Shown here one piece after another: positions 8,344 to 15,503 of a DNA stretch of 64,000 nt. The first letter of the stretch is position 1. The number at the start of each line of letters is the position of its first letter. The position numbers and the translations under genes are program-made. The stretch is from DAHUYF01 sp035945115 (lineage in GTDB: Bacteria; Pseudomonadota; Alphaproteobacteria; ATCC43930; CGMCC-115725), in contig DASZAN010000059.1 in assembly GCA_035945115.1 (NCBI GenBank), forward strand, positions 1-64,000, read 5' to 3'. The notes under the pieces are model-generated. The model was given only the letters and a program-made list of their open reading frames with translations, ran no database searches and was not told the origin of the DNA.

Positions 8344-9609
8344 CTACTCGCTCGCCAGCGTCCGGCCCGCCGCCTCGCGCGAAAAGAGGCCGGCCCATCC
8401 CAAGCCCATCCGCTGGAAGCGGACTTCGGCGAGCCGGCCGATGTCGCAGAAATTATTGCGGTCGGTGACCAACGCTTCCGGCGGCAGCACCACCTCGACG
8501 CTGATGCTGCCGGGATTGGGCGCGGTCACTTGCGCCGCGAGAAGGCGCTCGTCGGCGCGTGCGGCGGAGCCGCGGACCTGCTGCACGTGGCCCTCGATCC
8601 AGCCGCTGCCGCCGACGAGGCGAATATCGGCGGAGTCGCCGGCCTTGATCTTCTCGAAATCGCGCTCCGGCAGCTCGACGGCGACGAAGCGGCGGCTGCA
8701 ATCGGCGAGGTCGAGCACCGATTGGCCTTCGGTGACGGCCGAGCCGGGGCTCGCCGCCACCGACCACACCACGTGCCGCGGCGGCAGCGGCAGGTCATAG
8801 CGCGACGCGTGGTCGACGCGGCTCTTCTCTTCCTCGATCTCTCCCGCAAGCTGCGTCCGCCGCGCCGTCTGTTGCAGCACCTCGGCTTCGAGCTCCTGGC
8901 GGCGCAGCAGCAGGCGATCGCGTTGCTGCTGTGAGTAAGGCGCATCATTCTCGCCGTCGCGGAGAAAGACGCCCTTCTTCGCCGCCGCGCGCTCGACCTC
9001 GAGACGGCTCAAGCGCGCCTCCGCGACCTGGCAACGCGCCGCCGTGCTCGCCCGTGCCGCCAGCGCATCGGCGGAATGATTGGCCGACGCGATCCCCTCT
9101 TTGATGAGCTTGTCGAGACGCTCGCCGACATCGTGTCGCAGACGCGACTCTGCGAGACAGCCGGCGCGCTCGGCGCGCGTCTCCTCGATCTCGCGCTCGA
9201 GCCGCTCGACCGAGGCGGTGCGAAAGACGTCGGTGCGCTCGGCGAGCTCGCGATCGCGCGCGGTGATCTCGTCGAGCTGGGCGCGCGCCAGCGCCGCGCG
9301 CTCCGTCGCGACGGCATAATCCTGATCGAGCGCAAGCAAATGCCGGCGGTCGGGCGCCAGCGACTGGATGAGCGGCACGATGGCCGGCCGCTCGATGAAC
9401 GTTCCCTTGCGTGGCAATTCGGCAGCCACCTGGCCCGTGATCGGCGCCGTGACCCGCACCAGCTCCGCGTTGACGAAGGCCGAGGAGGAGACGCGGTAGA
9501 CCATGTAGGGAACGAAAGCCCAGATGCTGAGCCCGATGAGCAACAGCGAGACCGCCACCCGCATCGGACGGCTGCGAATCATGCGTTCGATGGAAACGAG
9601 CTTAGCCAC
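8344..9609 (-). CDS. HlyD/BgsB-type membrane fusion protein for polysaccharide export
   Basis: A 421-residue periplasmic adaptor with one N-terminal TM helix (about 17-38). A short biotinyl-lipoyl-like half follows (VRVTAPITGQVAAELPRKG), then long heptad-rich coiled coils (about 95-265). After these come the second lipoyl half (VVWSVAASPGSAVTEGQSV) and a beta domain. It lies directly upstream of the GT2-PilZ gene, two bases from its likely GTG, so the two should form one operon and one synthase-export complex. The start codon at 9609 is GTG. No convincing Shine-Dalgarno sequence is visible, and an ATG at codon 10 is possible. It could also be annotated as a secretion-system adaptor, but the partner argues for polysaccharide. 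Confidence 0.85.
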   Translation of the reverse strand: MAKLVSIERMIRSRPMRVAVSLLLIGLSIWAFVPYMVYRVSSSAFVNAELVRVTAPITGQVAAELPRKGTFIERPAIVPLIQSLAPDRRHLLALDQDYAVATERAALARAQLDEITARDRELAERTDVFRTASVERLEREIEETRAERAGCLAESRLRHDVGERLDKLIKEGIASANHSADALAARASTAARCQVAEARLSRLEVERAAAKKGVFLRDGENDAPYSQQQRDRLLLRRQELEAEVLQQTARRTQLAGEIEEEKSRVDHASRYDLPLPPRHVVWSVAASPGSAVTEGQSVLDLADCSRRFVAVELPERDFEKIKAGDSADIRLVGGSGWIEGHVQQVRGSAARADERLLAAQVTAPNPGSISVEVVLPPEALVTDRNNFCDIGRLAEVRFQRMGLGWAGLFSREAAGRTLASE

Positions 9610-9739
9610 GAGGGGTCCACAGGTGATGGCGCGAATTTCCGCCTATCGGTTTAACGGTTTCGCGTGAATCCCGCGTTAACGATGACGCGCAAATTTTTCC
9701 TAAAAATCAACGACTTAAGAAAGAACACCGCAGCTGGCG

Positions 9740-10120
9740 CTATTGCAGCGGCATCAGTCCGGCCGGCGGATAGGGCGGGTTGGCGGGCGCGCCTGGCGGT
9801 TGCGCCATGCCGCCCGGCCCGAAGCCCGTTACCGGGCCGGGATTGGCAGGCGCCGCGTAGAAAGGCGTCGTATTGGCGCCGGGCCGGGGCACTGGCGCCG
9901 GGCCGCGCATGACATCCTCGGGATGGCTCGGCAGGAAGTATTGCACGTCGGCGCGCGGCGGCAGCACGGGCCGCACCGCCGAAGCCCCTGCGGCGGCATG
10001 GGCCGGCTCGGCAATTGCCGGCACCGGCGGTATGGCGAAGTTGGGCGGAGGCGGGCGCTCCCGCTCAGCGCAGCCGGCAAGCGCCAGCACTACCAGGAAC
10101 AGGCTGGCGCATCGCTGCAT
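9740..10120 (-). CDS. Small proline-rich lipoprotein
   Basis: Function not recognised. The ATG at 10120 is preceded by a ggtgggga Shine-Dalgarno and gives 126 residues; a GTG at 10132 would add four. The N-terminus is a lipoprotein signal peptide ending in the lipobox LALAGC. The rest is a low-complexity, Pro/Ala-rich chain with no visible catalytic motif, consistent with an anchored periplasmic linker or envelope structural protein. It lies upstream of the HlyD/GT2 pair on the same strand with a 130-base gap, so it may or may not belong to that unit. Confidence 0.65.
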   Translation of the reverse strand: MQRCASLFLVVLALAGCAERERPPPPNFAIPPVPAIAEPAHAAAGASAVRPVLPPRADVQYFLPSHPEDVMRGPAPVPRPGANTTPFYAAPANPGPVTGFGPGGMAQPPGAPANPPYPPAGLMPLQ

Positions 10121-10275
10121 CGCGTTCCCCACCCCGAAGCGGGCGGTGTACCCGCTTGGCGCCGCGGCGCCAACCCACCGCTCAAACCGAGGCCGGCACC
10201 TCGTGGACGTGGACGTCGTGCGCCGAGTATTTGCGCAGGATGGATTGCCGCACTCCGCTCAGCGATCGCACACCT

Positions 10276-10289
10276 TTGATTCAGATCAC
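10276..10289. promoter_or_regulatory. CRP/FNR-family operator-like site
   Basis: TTGAT-TCAG-ATCAC matches the FNR/FixK dyad (TTGAT-N4-ATCAA) at all but one position. It lies between the divergent lipoprotein gene (ATG 156 bases away) and the nuclease-like gene (GTG 74 bases downstream). The position suits activation of the plus-strand gene. The call rests on sequence match only. Confidence 0.4.
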
Positions 10290-10362
10290 AGCCGAAAACC
10301 TCTGCACACCCTAGGCTCGCACTATCGAAGTGCGAATAGATGGGCCGTGAGGGGGTTGCACC

Positions 10363-10872
10363 GTGGAACAGTATGACAACGTCGAAAGAGCCGTAATCGA
10401 CGCGGCCGACACTATCGCCGCGATCGATGCCAAAAGCCACTTTGAGAACGACAGAGAGTGGACCAAGCGCCTGCTCACTGCCATCAGCGAAGTTGGGCAC
10501 AAGCGAGGTTACTACGTATGCTGCTCCTCCTGCCCGACGTACGGCGAGGGCGAGTGGCTTTACGACATGGTCTGGTTGAAACACGCCCAGGACGCTCCTG
10601 GCTATATGACGGAGGTGCCGCTCATTCTCGAACCGGAATGGAATGGCGACCTAAGTGCGATCGACGACGACTTCATGAAACTCCTCCTGGGACGCGCCCA
10701 GCATCGGGTGATGGTCTTCCAGCACCGCGACAGGCAGAACCTTGAGCGCATCACCCGACACCTGGTCGAGCAAATTCGAGCGTTCGAGCCCACGCAGCGC
10801 GGCGACCGATACCTGTTCCTCGGCTGGGATGGGGCCAACAAGAAATTCAGACCGGAGCTATTTGTGAATTAG
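10363..10872 (+). CDS. Hypothetical protein, PD-(D/E)xK nuclease-like
   Basis: A 169-residue protein of unknown function. The GTG start has a gaggggg Shine-Dalgarno eight bases upstream. The core resembles a restriction-endonuclease-like fold: an acidic residue in YDMVWLKH, then beta-strand VPLILEPEW carrying E-x-E, then helix DDDFMKLLLGRAQHRVMVFQ. I infer a nuclease-like or catalytically dead nuclease-fold domain; no named family is claimed. A Cys pair (CCSSC) lies near residue 53. It is monocistronic, has less GC-extreme codon use than its neighbours, and carries a possible CRP/FNR site upstream. Confidence 0.65.
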   Translation: MEQYDNVERAVIDAADTIAAIDAKSHFENDREWTKRLLTAISEVGHKRGYYVCCSSCPTYGEGEWLYDMVWLKHAQDAPGYMTEVPLILEPEWNGDLSAIDDDFMKLLLGRAQHRVMVFQHRDRQNLERITRHLVEQIRAFEPTQRGDRYLFLGWDGANKKFRPELFVN

Positions 10873-10960
10873 CACAGCACGGAGCCAGGCTTCTTCGCTC
10901 ATGGTTCACCTCGTCGCTCGATTGCCCCGGCAGAAGCGCGCGCGCTTCGCTGGTGAGCTT

Positions 10961-11375
10961 TCAGCGTCTCGGTGATGAAAGCCCCGCGGCGATGGCGCTT
11001 ATCGCCCAGCGGGCCGGCGCGGCGCGGTAGGCGTGGCGGCAGGGCGAGGTGGCCAGCAACGTGGTGCCGCCGGTCGCAATGGTGAAACCCGCGGCGGCGA
11101 ACCCGGCGAGCGTCGCCGCGAGACTGAATCTCGAGCGTGCGGCGCTGGCGGATGTCGGTCTCGTCCGTCACAGCCTCGCGCCGCGCGTGCGGATCGTCCT
11201 CCGCCTGGCGCGTCGCTCCATAGTCTTGTGCCAGGTGGCCGGTCAGCGACTCGCGCGCCATGAAGGTGATATCAGCCCGGTTGAAGCCGCCGCTTTGCAG
11301 GTCGGAGACCTCGGATTGGAGCGCCTTTGGCTCGTCGAAGGCTGCCACCATTTCGCGAATCGTTTTCTCTGCGAT
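10961..11375 (-). pseudogene. Decayed general-stress-type small protein gene
   Basis: The N-terminal part resembles short alphaproteobacterial stress proteins that begin with a ferredoxin-like half (pattern KTIREMVAAFDEPKALQSEV, later DLQSGGFNRADITFMA). A strong Shine-Dalgarno-like ggaggagagg sits just before an ATC (11375-11373) where an ATG is expected, suggesting a lost start codon. Near 11118 the frame must shift to continue into the Gly/Ala-rich hydrophobic segment (SLAATLAGFAAAGFTIATGG). That frame then ends at 10961 without the usual C-terminal part. At least two lesions are therefore visible. A shortened functional version starting at the ATG at 11351 cannot be excluded. Confidence 0.6.
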
Positions 11376-11418
11376 GGACCTCTCCTCCCTCCCTAAACAG
11401 GCGGTGAGGGCGCGAGGT

Positions 11419-12228
11419 TCAGCGATCAAGGAGCGAGGACGCCATCGTCGCCGCAAGCTGCGCGCGCAGCCTCACCACCTCGCCGATGACGACGATCGCG
11501 GGCGGCTCGATCTGGGCGGCGGCGACATCGGCGGCGGCGCGGCCGAGCGTCGTCTCGAGGACGCGCTGCGCGTCGGTCGTCGCCTTGCTCACCACCGCCA
11601 CCGGCTCATCGGCAGCGCGGCCAGCAGCGATGAGGCGCTCGGCGATCGCGCCAAGGTGCTTCAAGGCCATATAGAGGACGAGCACCGGTGCGCCGCGCGC
11701 CAGCGCCGGCCAATCGAGTCCGTCGGGCACCTCGCCGTCGCTCGCGTGCCCGGTGACAAGGGCGATCGCGGAGTTGGCATCGCGGTGCGTGGCAGGAATG
11801 CCGGCATAGGCGAGGCCGGCGATCGCCGCGGTGATGCCGGGCACGATGCGGAACGGGATTCCTGCCGCTGCCAATGCCAGCGCCTCCTCGCCACCGCGGC
11901 CGAAGACGAAGGGATCGCCACCCTTGAGGCGGAGCACGCGGCGGCCGTCGCGCGCAAGCCGGATGAGGCGCTCGGTGATATCGGGCTGCTGCGGTGACGG
12001 CTTGCCGCCGCGCTTCCCAGCATAGTCGAGCACCGCCTCGGGCCGGGCGAAGGCCAGGATGCGGCGGTCGACGAGCGCGTCGTAGACCACGACATCGGCG
12101 CGGGCGAGCGCATGCACCGCGAGCAGCGACAACAAGCCGGGATCACCGGGGCCCGCGCCCACCAGCCAGACCGAACCGGGCGCGAATTCCGGGAAGTCGA
12201 GCGCCGGCAGCGAAGGTAGGGAGGTCAT
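11419..12228 (-). CDS. cobA: Uroporphyrinogen-III C-methyltransferase
   Basis: This SUMT (269 residues) uses SAM to methylate uroporphyrinogen III at C2 and C7, giving precorrin-2, the branch point to cobalamin, siroheme and heme d1. The tetrapyrrole methylase signatures are present: VGAGPGDPGLLSL at the N-terminus, VLRLKGGDPFVFGRGGEE near 90-107, and VPGITAAIAG near 128. There is no fused CysG dehydrogenase/ferrochelatase domain, as expected for the CobA type. It is divergent from cbiD with a 73-base gap that must hold both promoters. No cobalamin riboswitch is visible in that gap. Confidence 0.95.
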   Translation of the reverse strand: MTSLPSLPALDFPEFAPGSVWLVGAGPGDPGLLSLLAVHALARADVVVYDALVDRRILAFARPEAVLDYAGKRGGKPSPQQPDITERLIRLARDGRRVLRLKGGDPFVFGRGGEEALALAAAGIPFRIVPGITAAIAGLAYAGIPATHRDANSAIALVTGHASDGEVPDGLDWPALARGAPVLVLYMALKHLGAIAERLIAAGRAADEPVAVVSKATTDAQRVLETTLGRAAADVAAAQIEPPAIVVIGEVVRLRAQLAATMASSLLDR

Positions 12229-12301
12229 CGCCCGAGACTACACCGCAAGCCCGCGCCACCGGTAGTCAGCGACCCGTCGATTCCGTAGAGTCGAGGGCGC
12301 G

Positions 12302-13390
12302 ATGGCGCGGCGCGCGAGCGGAGCTTTACGGCGAGGTTGGACCACCGGTGCTTGCGCCGCGGCGGCGGCGCGTGCGGCGGCCGAGGCGCTCCTCACCGGC
12401 CGCTTTCCCGATCCCGTCGCCATCCGCCTGCCGCGCGGCGAGCGGGTCGAATTTTCCTTGTCGCTCAGCGAATGCCGCGACGGCGCGGCGCGCGCCGGCA
12501 TCATCAAGGACGCGGGCGACGATCCCGACGTGACGCATGGCGCGCTCGTCATCGCCGAGCTTACGCCGCTCGCCGCCGGCAGCGGCCTCAAGTTTCGCGC
12601 CGGCCCCGGGGTCGGCACCGTAACCCGGCCCGGCCTCAGCCTCGCGGTGGGCGAGCCCGCCATCAACCCGGCGCCGCGCGCCATGATCGCCGCCGCTATT
12701 GCCGAGGCCGCTGCCGCCCATGCTGCCGCACTCGACGATGTCGCCGTCACCCTCTCGATCCCGGGGGGCGAGGCGCTCGCGGCGAAGACGCTCAACGCGC
12801 GTCTCGGTATCTTGGGCGGTCTCTCGATCCTCGGCACCACCGGCGTGGTGATCCCCTATTCCTGCGCTTCCTGGATTCACTCGATCCATCGCGGCATCGA
12901 CGTGGCCCGCGCCGCCGGGCTCACGCATCTTGCCGCGGCCACCGGCTCCACCTCGGAAGCGGCGGTGCAGCGGCTTTTCCAGCTTCCCGACGCGGCGCTC
13001 ATCGACATGGGCGACTTTGTCGGCGGCACCCTCAAATATCTCCGCCGCCATCCCGTGCCGCGCCTCACCATCGCCGGCGGCGTCGCGAAAATGGCGAAGC
13101 TCGCCGCGGGTCATCTCGACCTCCATTCCGCGCGGAGCCGCGTCGATCAGGACATGCTCGCGGGGATTCTCGGCGAGCTTGGCGCACCCGGCGAGCTCGT
13201 GGATAAGGTGGGCGCTGCGGCGAGCGTGGGCGAAGCGCTCATGCGTGCCGGCGCCCATGCGCCCGCCTTGGCCGAACGCATCGCGCGCCGTGCCCGCGAG
13301 GTGGCGCTGGCGACGCTCGCTGGCGATATCGCCGTCGGCGTCGCCCTCTTCGATCGCCACGGCATGCTCATGGCCCATGTCGAGCCCTGA
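12302..13390 (+). CDS. cbiD: Cobalt-precorrin-5B C1-methyltransferase
   Basis: A 362-residue CbiD, the C1-methylase of the oxygen-independent cobalamin pathway. The characteristic N-terminus LRRGWTTGACAAAAARAA and the downstream GGTGVVIPYSCASW-like region (here LGTTGVVIPYSCASW) are visible. CbiD is unrelated to CobF, which performs the equivalent step in the aerobic route; no cobF is in the window. The 3' end overlaps the cobK start by 14 bases, so cbiD-cobK-ankyrin form a coupled plus-strand operon. Confidence 0.94.
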   Translation: MARRASGALRRGWTTGACAAAAARAAAEALLTGRFPDPVAIRLPRGERVEFSLSLSECRDGAARAGIIKDAGDDPDVTHGALVIAELTPLAAGSGLKFRAGPGVGTVTRPGLSLAVGEPAINPAPRAMIAAAIAEAAAAHAAALDDVAVTLSIPGGEALAAKTLNARLGILGGLSILGTTGVVIPYSCASWIHSIHRGIDVARAAGLTHLAAATGSTSEAAVQRLFQLPDAALIDMGDFVGGTLKYLRRHPVPRLTIAGGVAKMAKLAAGHLDLHSARSRVDQDMLAGILGELGAPGELVDKVGAAASVGEALMRAGAHAPALAERIARRAREVALATLAGDIAVGVALFDRHGMLMAHVEP

Positions 13391-14171
13391 GCGGCGCGCG
13401 CATCTCCTCATTCTCGGCGGCACCGGAGAAGCGGCAGCGCTCGCCGCGGCGGCGCTTGCGCGTTATGGCGACCAGTTGCTCGTCACCTCCTCGCTCGCCG
13501 GCACTACCAGGGCGCCGACGCCGCTTCCCGGTTGCGTCCGCGTCGGCGGCTTCGGCGGCGCGGCCGGTCTTGCCGACTATCTCACCGCTGCCGCGGTCGA
13601 AATGGTGATCGACGCGACCCATCCCTTTGCCGCGCGCATCTCGGCGCACGCGCAGCAGGCCTGCGTTGCGCTGGGTGTGCCGCGCCTGGTGCTGCGGCGG
13701 CCGGAGTGGACTCGCCATCCCGGCGATCGCTGGATCGAGGTCGAGAGTGCCGCGGCGGCGGCGGCGCGTCTGCCGGCGCTCGGCCAGCGGGCGTGGCTCA
13801 CCATCGGCGCGCGCGAGCTCGACGCCTTTGCCGAATTGAGCGGCATCCACTTCCTCATCCGCACCATCGATCCGCCGGCGCATCCGCCGCCCCTTGCCAG
13901 CTACGAGATCATCGCCGGGCGCGGCCCCTTCACGCTGGCCAGCGAGCGGCATATTCTTGAGCGGCACGCGATCGACGTGTTGGTGGCGCGGGCGAGCGGC
14001 GGTGCGGCGACGGAGGCGAAGCTGGTGGCGGCGCGCGAGCTCGGTTTGCCCGTGCTGATGCTCCGCCGCCCGCCGGCGCCATGTGGGCCGTCGGTGACAA
14101 GCGTCGAGGACGCGCTGGCGTGGCTCGCGGGCGAGCTCGCGCGGGCGAGAACGGGGAGGAAAAGTCGATGA
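13377..14171 (+). CDS. cobK: Precorrin-6A / cobalt-precorrin-6A reductase
   Basis: A 264-residue NAD(P)H-dependent reductase of the corrin macrocycle (CobK/CbiJ). It starts with an ATG at 13377 inside the cbiD 3' end (MSSPERRAHLLILGGTGEA). Family hallmarks are the N-terminal LILGGTGEAAALA, the central VIDATHPFAARIS and the C-terminal LVARASGGAATEAKL and VLMLRRPP segments. It acts before CobL. The gene overlaps cbiD by 14 bases and the next gene by an ATGA, so all three should be co-translated. Confidence 0.94.
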   Translation: MSSPERRAHLLILGGTGEAAALAAAALARYGDQLLVTSSLAGTTRAPTPLPGCVRVGGFGGAAGLADYLTAAAVEMVIDATHPFAARISAHAQQACVALGVPRLVLRRPEWTRHPGDRWIEVESAAAAAARLPALGQRAWLTIGARELDAFAELSGIHFLIRTIDPPAHPPPLASYEIIAGRGPFTLASERHILERHAIDVLVARASGGAATEAKLVAARELGLPVLMLRRPPAPCGPSVTSVEDALAWLAGELARARTGRKSR

Positions 14172-14737
14172 CTTTCGCCGTGACGCGACGCGACATTCTT
14201 GCCGGTACCGCGGCGCTTCTCGCGCTCGGCGTGGCGGGAGCTTGGGCAGACGGCATGAACACCCCGGTCTGGTACTCGCTCGCCAACGCCGCCGAGCAGA
14301 ACAAGGAGCAGGACGTCGCCGCATTGCTCCGCCGCGGCGACACTCCCAATTTCCTCGATTCGAACGGTCGCCCGCCGCTCAGCTACGCCGCCGCCTCCGG
14401 CAATACCACGATCGCCAAGATGCTGCTCGATGCTGGCGCGCGCGTCGACTACCGCGACAGCACCGGCGGCACGGCACTCCATTGGGCGGCGCAGACCGGG
14501 CACTTGGAGATCATCACCTTGCTGCTGGCGGCGAAGGCGACCGTCGACGCGCAGAACAAGCAGGGGATCACGCCGCTGATGATGGCCGCCGCCAACAGCA
14601 AGATCGAGGCGATCCGCGCGTTGGTGACCGCCGGCGCCGATCCCAAGAAGCAGGATTTCAGCGGCCGTGACGCGCTCGGCTGGGGGGCCGGCAAGCCGGC
14701 CTCGCTGCGCGCGCTGCAAGCGGCACGATCCGGCTGA
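14168..14737 (+). CDS. Exported ankyrin-repeat protein
   Basis: A 189-residue protein starting with an ATG that overlaps the cobK stop (ATGA), with a ggggagga Shine-Dalgarno. The N-terminus is a Tat/Sec signal (TRRDILAGTAALLALGVAGAWA). Four to five ankyrin repeats follow (GRPPLSYAAASGNTTIAKML, GGTALHWAAQTGHLEIITLL, GITPLMMAAANSKIEAIRAL). Ankyrin repeats mediate protein binding; the partner is unknown. Coupling to cobK is unexpected for a periplasmic protein and may be incidental. It converges on cobM with one base between the stop codons. Confidence 0.85.
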   Translation: MTFAVTRRDILAGTAALLALGVAGAWADGMNTPVWYSLANAAEQNKEQDVAALLRRGDTPNFLDSNGRPPLSYAAASGNTTIAKMLLDAGARVDYRDSTGGTALHWAAQTGHLEIITLLLAAKATVDAQNKQGITPLMMAAANSKIEAIRALVTAGADPKKQDFSGRDALGWGAGKPASLRALQAARSG

Positions 14738-14738
14738 T

Positions 14739-15503
14739 TCAGCGCGGCGCGCGCGGCCGCAGCAGGTGATGATGGTCGCTGGCGTAAAGGCGGCTTTCGG
14801 CGTGAGCTCCCGCGCCGAGCACCCGTCCGATGATGATGAGCGCGGTGCGGGTGAAGCCCGCGCTCTTAACCGCCGCGCGGATGGTGGCGAGCGTGCCGCG
14901 CAACACCTTCTCCTCGGGCCAACTCGCGCGGTAGACCACCGCCACCGGACAATCCTCGCCGTAGATCGGCGTGAGCTCGCGCACGATGCGGGCGAGATTG
15001 TTGATCGAGAGATGGAGCACGAGCGTAGCGCGGCTCGTGGCGAGCGTTCCCAGATCCTCGCCCGGCGGCATCGGCGAGGCGCGCACGGCGGTGCGCGTGA
15101 GGATGACGCTTTGCGCCACCTCCGGTAGCGTCAGCTCGATGCCGAGGGCGGCCGCCGCGGCGGCGAAGGCCGGCACGCCCGGCGTCAGATCGTAGGGAAT
15201 GCCGAGCGCATCGAGGCGGCGCATCTGCTCGGCGATGGCGCCATAAAGCGAAATGTCGCCCGATTGCAGCCGCGCCACCTCGAGCCCTGCCGCGTGCGCC
15301 TGCTCCATCTCCGCGATGATCGCATCGAGCGTGAGCGGCGCCGTATCGACAATACGAGCACCGGGCGGCGCGGCATCGACGAGCGCGCGCGGCACCAGCG
15401 AGCCGGCATAGAGACAGACGGGCGAACGCTCGATGAGGCGGAGGCCGCGCAGCGTGATGAGGTCCGCCGCGCCCGGCCCCGCGCCGACGAAATGCACCGT
15501 CAC
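14739..15503 (-). CDS. cobM: Precorrin-4 C11-methyltransferase
   Basis: This 254-residue tetrapyrrole methylase (CobM/CbiF) adds the C11 methyl group. It starts at a GTG that overlaps the preceding TGA (GTGA at 15503-15500): VTVHFVGAGPGAADLITLRG. Other signatures are ARLQSGDISLYGAIAEQM and LTPGVPAFAAAAAALG. The open frame extends much further upstream, but that part is a shadow of cbiG/cobJ. It is the last gene of the long minus-strand cob operon. Confidence 0.95.
   Translation of the reverse strand: MTVHFVGAGPGAADLITLRGLRLIERSPVCLYAGSLVPRALVDAAPPGARIVDTAPLTLDAIIAEMEQAHAAGLEVARLQSGDISLYGAIAEQMRRLDALGIPYDLTPGVPAFAAAAAALGIELTLPEVAQSVILTRTAVRASPMPPGEDLGTLATSRATLVLHLSINNLARIVRELTPIYGEDCPVAVVYRASWPEEKVLRGTLATIRAAVKSAGFTRTALIIIGRVLGAGAHAESRLYASDHHHLLRPRAPR

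Noticed and set aside
7211..8800. A 529-codon plus-strand frame opposite the GT2/HlyD genes
   Set aside because: It is antisense to genes with intact catalytic motifs; low complexity, no recognisable domain, no Shine-Dalgarno.
10160..10270. A short minus-strand reading frame ending HDVHVHEVPASV in the gap before the nuclease-like gene
   Set aside because: It looks like the tail of a protein but has no body or start upstream; possibly a gene remnant, but too little to support a call.
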